From DATKQI01 sp035532755 (GTDB lineage Bacteria; Pseudomonadota; Alphaproteobacteria; Acetobacterales; Acetobacteraceae), in NCBI GenBank assembly GCA_035532755.1, contig DATKQI010000358.1, positions 1 to 12,355 on the forward strand: a stretch of 12,355 bases of DNA, read 5' to 3'. Under the pieces are notes generated by a model. The model was not told where the DNA came from. It saw only the letters and a program-made list of their open reading frames with translations, and did no database searches. Below, piece after piece: positions 7,019 to 12,355 of this stretch (position 1 is the stretch's first letter; the number at the start of each line of letters is the position of its first letter). Made by a program: the position numbers and the translations under genes.

Positions 7019-7023
7019 CGATC

Positions 7024-8538
7024 ATGCCGATTTCCCGCCGCGCCGTGCTTGCCGCCGGCGCCGCCCTGCCGCTGCTGGGCGGAAAGGCCCGTGCCGCCCG
7101 CCCGCCGGGCACGCTGCGGTTCGGGCTGTCGAGCTACCCGCCGACCTTCGCGCCCTGGGCGAATGCCGGCACCGCCGCGGCGAACATCCAGCTTCTCGTC
7201 TTCCGCGGCCTGCTGTCCTACGACACGCAGGGGAAATTGCAGGGGGAACTCGCCGAATCCTGGCATAAGGACGGCGATGCCGGCTGGCTGTTCAAGCTGC
7301 GCAAGGCGGTGTTCCACAACGGCAAGCCAGTCACGGCGGCGGATGTGAAATGGACGCTGGAACAGGTCGCCGGGGCGCATTCCACCGCCTACATGCGCGA
7401 GCAGATGCAGACCATCGCGCGGATCGACACGCCCGATCCGATGACGGTGCGGCTGGTGATGAAGCAGCCGACCGTGACGGTGCCGATCTGGCTTGCCGGC
7501 TACTACATGCCCATCGTCGCCGCCGGCTCCCATCCGCACAGCCCGATGGGCTGCGGCCCCTATGTGATGAAATCGCACGAGCGCGGCGTGTCGGTGGAGC
7601 TGGAGGCGTTCGGCAAGTTCTACCGCCCCGGCCTGCCGAAATTGAAGACCCTGCGCTTCGTCGCCTACCCGGACGAAAGCCTGCGGGTGGCCGCGCTGCA
7701 ATCGGGCGATGTGGACATCATCGAATACGTGCCCTGGCAATCCATGGGCGCGATCGCGGCCAACCCGCATCTGGTGTTGCAGACCACGAACGGCCCGTTC
7801 ATGTACCTCACCTTCAACGGCCATGCCGGGCCGTTCACCGATGCGCGGGTGCGGCTTGCCGTGGCGCACGGCATCCATCGGGAGCAGATCGTGAAGGCGG
7901 CGTTCTACGGCCGCGGCGCCGCACTCGCCGGCACGCCGATCCCGCCCGGCACCGAATACTACGATCCGAAGCTCGCCAACGGCTGGGCGTACGACACGGA
8001 CCGCGCGAAGGCGCTGCTGAAGCAGGCGGGCAAGGCGGGCGGCTTCGCCTGCACCCTGCTCTCCACCGCGCAGTACGGCATGCACAAGGACACCGCCGAG
8101 GTGGTGCAGCAGAACCTCGCCGCCCTTGGCATCGAAGCGAAGCTCAACCTGCCGGAATGGGCAAGCCGCGTGGCGCTGGGCAACCGGGGGCAGTACGAAT
8201 TCGGCGTGATGGGAACGGCGACCGACAGCAACGACCCCGACGGGCTCAGCTCCATCATCGACGGGTCGCTGCCGCCGTCCTACGTGCGGAGCTACGAGCT
8301 TGCGGTGCCGAAGCTGCACGCGCTGCTGGCGGCCGGCCGCGCCGAGTTCGACGCGGTGAAGCGGAAGGCGATCTACGAACGCGTGCAGAAGCTGGTGCTG
8401 GCCGAGGCACCCATCGTCGGCCTCTCCTGGCGGTCCCAGGGCTATGCGATGGCGAAGGATGTGCATGGCTTCACCAATCTTCCCGGCGCGCTCACCTTCT
8501 ATTCCGGCAGCACGCTGGCTCAGACGTCCTTTGCCTGA
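7024..8538 (+). CDS. ABC transporter solute-binding protein, family 5 (DppA/OppA-like), Tat-type signal
   Basis: This 504-residue protein is the periplasmic receptor of the importer encoded just downstream. Residues 1-24 form a signal peptide with SRRAVLAAG (4-12), a twin-arginine pattern, a hydrophobic stretch and a probable cut after ARA at 22-24; there is no lipobox cysteine. SBP family 5 marks are GELAESW (74-80), WLFKLRKAVFHNGKPVTAADVKW (outline only, 88-110), GCGPYVMKSHERG (176-188) and PDESLRVAALQSGDVDI (216-232). Family members bind peptides, but also nickel, opines, glutathione and plant sugars, so the ligand is open. The link to hyuAB suggests an amide or amino-acid derivative. The start is fixed by the AGGAGG site and signal peptide. 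The stop overlaps the ATG of a six-codon mini-ORF that leads to the permease gene. Confidence 0.93.
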   Translation: MPISRRAVLAAGAALPLLGGKARAARPPGTLRFGLSSYPPTFAPWANAGTAAANIQLLVFRGLLSYDTQGKLQGELAESWHKDGDAGWLFKLRKAVFHNGKPVTAADVKWTLEQVAGAHSTAYMREQMQTIARIDTPDPMTVRLVMKQPTVTVPIWLAGYYMPIVAAGSHPHSPMGCGPYVMKSHERGVSVELEAFGKFYRPGLPKLKTLRFVAYPDESLRVAALQSGDVDIIEYVPWQSMGAIAANPHLVLQTTNGPFMYLTFNGHAGPFTDARVRLAVAHGIHREQIVKAAFYGRGAALAGTPIPPGTEYYDPKLANGWAYDTDRAKALLKQAGKAGGFACTLLSTAQYGMHKDTAEVVQQNLAALGIEAKLNLPEWASRVALGNRGQYEFGVMGTATDSNDPDGLSSIIDGSLPPSYVRSYELAVPKLHALLAAGRAEFDAVKRKAIYERVQKLVLAEAPIVGLSWRSQGYAMAKDVHGFTNLPGALTFYSGSTLAQTSFA

Positions 8539-8558
8539 TGTCGCGGTTGCGGCCCTGA
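8538..8558 (+). other. Six-codon mini-ORF between the binding-protein and permease genes
   Basis: The sequence TGATG at 8536-8540 joins the binding-protein stop to an ATG. The tiny frame reads Met-Ser-Arg-Leu-Arg-Pro and stops at 8556-8558, one base before the permease ATG at 8560. The permease has no clear Shine-Dalgarno sequence, so stop-restart through this frame is a possible coupling device. It may equally be chance. Confidence 0.3.
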
Positions 8559-8559
8559 C

Positions 8560-9510
8560 ATGATCTGGGTGTTGCGGCGGATCGGCATTTCGCTCGTGCT
8601 GGTGTGGATCGTCGCCACCGTGGTGTTCATGGCGGTCCATCTGGTGCCGGGCGATCCGGCGGTGCTGCTGCTCTCCCAGGGCGGGGTGGCGCCCGATCCG
8701 TCGGCGGTGGCGCAGCTGCGCCACCAGCTCGGCCTCGATCAGCCGCTGCTCGCGCAATACGCGCACAGCATGCTCGGCCTGCTGCACGGCAACCTCGGCC
8801 GCTCGATGCAGGATGACAGCCGGGTGATGCCGGAAATCCTGCGCCGGCTGCCGCGCACGCTGGAGCTCATCGTCGCCGGGGGCGTGTTCGGCGTGGCGTT
8901 CGGCCTGCCCGGCGGCACGGTCGCGGCGGTGCGGCGCGGCGGGGCGTTCGATCGCGTGGCCTCGTGGGTCGCGGCACTCGCGCTGGCGGTGCCGGTGTTC
9001 GTCGTCGGCACGCTGCTGGTGCTGGTGTTCGCCCAGCGCCTGCGCTGGCTGCCGGCGGGCGGCTACGTGCCGTTCGCCCGCCATCCGCTGGAACATCTGG
9101 CGATGCTGGCGATGCCCGCCGTCACCATCGGCCTGCCGCTCGCCGGCGTGATCTTCCGGATGACGCGCGCTTCGGTGCTGGATGTCGCGGCGCGCGATTT
9201 CGTGCGCACCGCGCGGGCGAAGGGGGTGCCGGCGCGGCGCATCCTCACGCGCCACATCGTGCGCAACGCGCTGATGCCGGTGCTCACCGTGCTCGCCCTG
9301 CAGCTCGGCACATTGCTCGGCGGCACCGTGCTCGTGGAATACGTGTTCAACTGGCCGGGCCTGTCCGGGCTGCTGGTCGATTCGGTGGCCGCGCGCGACT
9401 ATCCGGAAGTGGTGGGCATCATCCTCGTCATCTCGGTGCTGTTCGTCGGCCTCAACCTCGTGGTCGATCTGCTCTATGCCGTGCTCGATCCCCGGGTGCG
9501 CCACGGATGA
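8560..9510 (+). CDS. ABC transporter permease, DppB/OppB-like
   Basis: This 316-residue inner-membrane protein has about six hydrophobic segments (about 11-29, 103-124, 134-159, 180-200, 238-262 and 284-306) and the large periplasmic region after helix 1 typical of DppB. Family marks are HLVPGDPAVLLL (27-38), the LRHQLGLDQPLLAQY stretch (53-67), GNLGRSM (77-83) and the EAA coupling loop DFVRTARAKGVPARRILTRH (213-232) that contacts an ATPase. YVFNWPGLSGLLVDSV (261-276) is the conserved C-terminal block. It pairs with the permease half of the next gene to form the channel. The ATG at 8560 comes 21 bp after the binding-protein stop, in the same frame but separated by that stop, and lacks a good ribosome site. 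Its end overlaps the next gene as ATGA. Confidence 0.94.
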   Translation: MIWVLRRIGISLVLVWIVATVVFMAVHLVPGDPAVLLLSQGGVAPDPSAVAQLRHQLGLDQPLLAQYAHSMLGLLHGNLGRSMQDDSRVMPEILRRLPRTLELIVAGGVFGVAFGLPGGTVAAVRRGGAFDRVASWVAALALAVPVFVVGTLLVLVFAQRLRWLPAGGYVPFARHPLEHLAMLAMPAVTIGLPLAGVIFRMTRASVLDVAARDFVRTARAKGVPARRILTRHIVRNALMPVLTVLALQLGTLLGGTVLVEYVFNWPGLSGLLVDSVAARDYPEVVGIILVISVLFVGLNLVVDLLYAVLDPRVRHG

Positions 9511-11357
9511 GGCGCGGGTTGCCGCGCCGGTTGTGGCTGCCGGCGGCGGCGGTCGGCGCGATCGCGCTCGTCGCCATCGTCGCGCCGATGCTCGGGCTCG
9601 CGAACCCGGTGCGGATGGACATCGCGCACCGGCTCGCCGGCCCGTCCGCGCAACACCTGCTCGGCACCGACCAGTACGGGCGCGATGTGCTTTCCCGGCT
9701 GATCCGGGGCGGGCGCACCTCCCTCCTCGTCGCGACCGCATCCTCCGCGGCGGCGTTCCTCGTGGGCACGCTGCTGGGCGTGCTGGGCGGCTACCTGCGC
9801 GGCGTGGTGGAACTGCTCACCGTGCGGGCGATGGATGTGGTGCTGTGCTTCCCGCCCATCCTGCTCGCGCTGCTGGTGGTCACGCTGCTCGGCCCCGGCG
9901 CGGGCACGCTGATCCTGGTGCTGTCGGTGCTGTTCGTGCCGGGCTTCGCCCGCGTGGCCTATGCCGGCGTGCTGTCCGTGCGCTCCCAGGAATATGTGGA
10001 GGCGATGCGGGCGCTGGGCGCGCGGCCGGCGCGCATCATGCTGCGCACCATCCTGCCCAACATCGCCGGCCCGCTGCTGGTGCAGGTCAGCCTCGCCGCC
10101 GCCTCGGCGGTGGTGCTGGAGGCGGGGCTTTCGTTCCTCGGGCTCGGCGTGGTGCCGCCCACCCCATCCTGGGGGCTGATGATCCGCGAGGCGCGGACGA
10201 CGATGGCCCAGGCGCCGCTGCTGCTGCTGTGGCCCTGCCTCGTGCTGAGCATCGCCGTGCTGGCGCTGAACGCGCTGTGCGATGCGCTGCGCGATGTGGT
10301 GGACCCGCAGCAGCGAAGCCGCTCCCTGCCGCGCCGGCTGGCGGAGGCGCTGGCGCCCGGCCTGCTGCCGCCGCCATCCCGCGCGCCGGAGGGAACGGCG
10401 CTGCTGGTGGAGGGGCTGACCATCCGGATCGACACGCCGGCAGGCCCGATCCGGCCGGTGCGGGATCTGTCGCTGTCGGTCGCGGCGGGGCAGACGCTCG
10501 CCATCGTCGGCGAGAGCGGTTCGGGCAAGTCGCTCACCGGGCTCGCGGTGATGGGTCTGCTGCCGCCGGCCGCGCGCGTGACAGCGGGGCGGGTGCTGCT
10601 GCGGAAGGAGGAACTGCTGGGCCTGCCGGAAGCCGCGCTGCGCCGGCTGCGCGGGGCGGCGATGGCGATGGTGTTCCAGGACCCGATGAGCAGCCTGAAC
10701 CCGGTGCACCGCGTGGGAGACCAGATCGCCGAGGCGATCACCGCGCACCAGCGGCTCGGCCCGCGCGCGGCCAGGGCGCGCGCGGTCGGCCTGCTCCGCC
10801 GCGTCGGCATCGCCGATCCGGTGCGGCGCGCGCGGGCCTATCCGCATGAGCTGTCGGGCGGGATGCGCCAGCGGGTGATGATCGCGATGGCGATCGCGAA
10901 CGATCCGGTGCTGCTGATCGCCGACGAGCCGACCACGGCGCTCGACGTGACGATCCAGGCCCAGGTGCTCGACCTGCTCGCCGATCTGCGGCGGGAGAGC
11001 GGCATGGCGCTGGTCTTCATCACCCACAGCCTGCCGGTGGTGGCCGAGATCGCGGACCGCGTGGCGGTGATGTATGCCGGGGAGGTGGTGGAGGAAGGCG
11101 CGGCGGCGGCGCTGCTCACCGCCCCCCGCCATCCGTACACCGCCGCCCTGATCGCCAGCGCCCCGGTGGAAGGCGGCCCGCCGCCCGCGCCCATCCCCGG
11201 CACGGTGCCGCCGCCGCACGCGCTGCCGCCGGGCTGCGCCTTCGCCCCGCGCTGCGCGCACCGGCAGGCGCCGTGCGAGGCGGCGCACCCGGAGCTGGCG
11301 GAAATCGCCCCCGGCCGGCGCACCCGCTGCCTGCGCTGGCGGGTGCTGGAAGCCTAA
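9507..11357 (+). CDS. Fused ABC permease (DppC-like) and ATPase (DppD-like)
   Basis: This 616-residue protein joins two subunits usually encoded separately. Residues 1-265 are a DppC permease: helix 1 at about 11-30, LLGTDQYGRDVLSRLIRGGR (51-70), further helices at about 73-95, 109-129, 133-152, 186-210 and 241-260, and the EAA loop YVEAMRALGARPARIMLRTI (163-182). A charged, Pro/Ala-rich linker (about 266-295) follows. Residues 297-616 are a DppD ATPase: Walker A GESGSGKS (335-342), Q-loop Gln391, signature LSGGM (449-453), Walker B LLIADEP (469-475) with Glu474, and switch His507. The C-terminal oligopeptide-transporter region has Cys577, Cys583, Cys590 and Cys608, a pattern that can hold an iron-sulfur cluster in DppD proteins. 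All key residues are intact and the frame is continuous. The ATG overlaps the dppB-like stop. Confidence 0.95.
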   Translation: MRRGLPRRLWLPAAAVGAIALVAIVAPMLGLANPVRMDIAHRLAGPSAQHLLGTDQYGRDVLSRLIRGGRTSLLVATASSAAAFLVGTLLGVLGGYLRGVVELLTVRAMDVVLCFPPILLALLVVTLLGPGAGTLILVLSVLFVPGFARVAYAGVLSVRSQEYVEAMRALGARPARIMLRTILPNIAGPLLVQVSLAAASAVVLEAGLSFLGLGVVPPTPSWGLMIREARTTMAQAPLLLLWPCLVLSIAVLALNALCDALRDVVDPQQRSRSLPRRLAEALAPGLLPPPSRAPEGTALLVEGLTIRIDTPAGPIRPVRDLSLSVAAGQTLAIVGESGSGKSLTGLAVMGLLPPAARVTAGRVLLRKEELLGLPEAALRRLRGAAMAMVFQDPMSSLNPVHRVGDQIAEAITAHQRLGPRAARARAVGLLRRVGIADPVRRARAYPHELSGGMRQRVMIAMAIANDPVLLIADEPTTALDVTIQAQVLDLLADLRRESGMALVFITHSLPVVAEIADRVAVMYAGEVVEEGAAAALLTAPRHPYTAALIASAPVEGGPPPAPIPGTVPPPHALPPGCAFAPRCAHRQAPCEAAHPELAEIAPGRRTRCLRWRVLEA

Positions 11358-11362
11358 TCCGC

Positions 11363-12349
11363 ATGACCGCCCCGCTGCTGGAAGCGCGCGGGCTTGCCAA
11401 GCAGTTCCCGATGCGCGGCAGTTTCGGGCCGTTCGGCCGGCGGCGGGCGGTGCAGGCGGTGGCGGAGGTCGATCTGTCGCTGGCGCGCGGCGAGGCGATC
11501 GGGCTGGTGGGGGAGAGCGGATCGGGCAAGAGCACGCTCGGCCGGCTGCTGCTGGGGCTGCTGGCCCCGAGCGCGGGAACGGTGCGGTTCGACGGTGCGG
11601 ACCTCGCCGGGGCCGATGCGGCCGCGCTGCGCCGGTTGCGCCGGCGCATGCAGATCGTCTTCCAGGATCCCTATTCCAGCCTCGATCCGCGGCGGCGGAT
11701 CGGCGCGCAGATCGCCGACGGGCTCGCCATCCATCATCTGGTTCCCCGCGCCGAGCGGGCCGCGCGCGTGGCCGCGCTGCTGCGGCAGGTCGGGCTCACG
11801 GCGGAGCATGCCGGCCGGTTCCCCGATGCGTTCAGCGGCGGCCAGCGCCAGCGCATCGGCATCGCCCGCGCGCTCGCCACCGGGCCGGACCTGCTGGTGG
11901 CGGACGAGCCCGTTTCGGCGCTCGACGTATCCGTGCAGGCGCAGGTGCTCGCACTGCTGGCCGATCTGCGCCGCCGGCTCGGCCTGTCGCTGCTGTTCAT
12001 CAGCCACGACCTGCCGGTGGTGCGCCATGTGTGCGACCGGGTGGTGGTGCTGTATCTGGGGCGGGTGATGGAGGAAGGCCCGGTGGAAGCGGTGTTCGCC
12101 GCCCCGCGCCACCCCTATACCGCCGCCCTGCTCTCCGCCGCCCCGAGCCTCGACCCCGCGCGCCGGCGCAACCGCATCCTGTTGCCGGGCGAGCCGCCGA
12201 ACCCGGCGGAGCCACCCTCCGGCTGCGTCTTCCGCACCCGCTGCCCGCATGTGCTGCCGGCCTGCGCCGAGGCGCGGCCCGCGCTGCGCCCGGCGGAAGG
12301 TTCCCACCGCAGCGCCTGCATCCGCGACGATCTGGATCTTCGGGGATGA
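11363..12349 (+). CDS. ABC transporter ATP-binding protein, DppF/OppF-like
   Basis: This 328-residue cytoplasmic ATPase pairs with the ATPase half of the preceding fusion to power import. It has Walker A GESGSGKST (50-58), Q-loop Gln101 in FQDPYSSLDPR, signature FSGGQRQR (157-164, Phe for Leu as is frequent in OppF), Walker B LLVADEP (177-183) with Glu182, and switch His215 in FISHDLP. The C-terminal oligopeptide-transporter extension has HPYTAALLSA (250-259) and Cys288, Cys294, Cys301 and Cys319. The ATG lies 5 bp after the stop of the fusion gene. The frame is open upstream to 11273, but only the 11363 start gives the normal N-terminus LLEARGLAKQFP. Its stop overlaps a possible next ATG by 4 bp, so this is probably not the last gene of the operon. 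Confidence 0.95.
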   Translation: MTAPLLEARGLAKQFPMRGSFGPFGRRRAVQAVAEVDLSLARGEAIGLVGESGSGKSTLGRLLLGLLAPSAGTVRFDGADLAGADAAALRRLRRRMQIVFQDPYSSLDPRRRIGAQIADGLAIHHLVPRAERAARVAALLRQVGLTAEHAGRFPDAFSGGQRQRIGIARALATGPDLLVADEPVSALDVSVQAQVLALLADLRRRLGLSLLFISHDLPVVRHVCDRVVVLYLGRVMEEGPVEAVFAAPRHPYTAALLSAAPSLDPARRRNRILLPGEPPNPAEPPSGCVFRTRCPHVLPACAEARPALRPAEGSHRSACIRDDLDLRG

Positions 12350-12355
12350 ATCAGC
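12346..12355 (+). CDS. Possible start of a further operon gene (cut by right window edge)
   Basis: ATGA at 12346-12349 overlaps the DppF-like stop, and the new frame reads Met-Asn-Gln before the window ends. The same 4-bp overlap is used at hyuA/hyuB and at the two permease genes, which is the main support. No strong Shine-Dalgarno sequence precedes it and no product can be named. Confidence 0.35.

Noticed and set aside
6934..9741. Open frame of 935 codons on the minus strand
   Set aside because: It runs antisense through the binding-protein and permease genes and is rich in Arg, His and Gln, as expected from the GC-rich codon pattern of the genuine genes. It shows no recognisable domain. 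The long minus-strand frames at 3207-4970 and 4886-6937 were rejected for the same reason.
10300..10420. Possible sequencing error joining the dppC and dppD genes
   Set aside because: The frame is continuous with no stop or frameshift, the linker has plausible composition and this fusion type is known, so a real fusion is more likely. It remains listed as a possible refutation.
1..12355. Search for transposons, CRISPR arrays, tRNA/rRNA genes, attachment sites and defence genes
   Set aside because: No transposase, terminal repeats, regular direct repeats, RNA gene signatures or defence-type domains were seen on either strand.

Overview
The window is GC-rich DNA (by eye close to 70 %), with nearly every position coding and a strong G/C preference at third codon positions. 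Together with the gene types, this suggests an alphaproteobacterium, perhaps of the Acetobacteraceae or a related group. No rRNA, tRNA, mobile element or CRISPR array is visible, so the lineage is an inference.

Layout. Positions 1-247 (minus) hold the N-terminal part of a DUF1697 protein cut by the left edge. A GntR/FCD-type regulator follows at 377-1054 (minus). Its start faces a 161-bp divergent control region with an imperfect GTATAC-centred palindrome and a plausible rightward promoter. From 1216 to the right edge all genes are on the plus strand: an MFS organic-anion symporter, an RraA-family protein, HyuA (hydantoinase A/5-oxoprolinase family), HyuB, a Tat-type family 5 solute-binding protein, a DppB-type permease, a DppC permease fused to a DppD ATPase, and a DppF-type ATPase. 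The last stop overlaps a possible ATG of another gene cut by the right edge. Short gaps and ATGA overlaps (hyuA/hyuB, dppB/dppCD, dppF/next) argue for one operon, with a likely extra promoter before the solute-binding protein.

How the genes may work together (inference). The regulator would respond to a carboxylate-type metabolite and control the operon. An MFS symporter and a binding-protein-dependent ABC importer would bring in substrate. HyuA and HyuB would use ATP to open a cyclic amide or imide (hydantoin, 5-oxoproline or a relative) or to carboxylate a ketone. The RraA-like protein would act on a downstream oxo-acid, or on something else, since its usual substrate-binding arginine is replaced. 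The substrate cannot be read from the sequence. No hydantoinase of the amidohydrolase type, N-carbamoylase or hydantoin racemase is present inside the window.

The cluster type is familiar, and I see no defence system or wholly new architecture. The best leads are specific deviations: RraA Thr117 in place of Arg, MFS Gln119 in place of the coupling Glu, Asn139 in the FCD metal site, a shortened HyuB loop, a permease-ATPase fusion, a 20-bp perfect palindrome inside the MFS gene, and a six-codon mini-ORF bridging two transporter genes.
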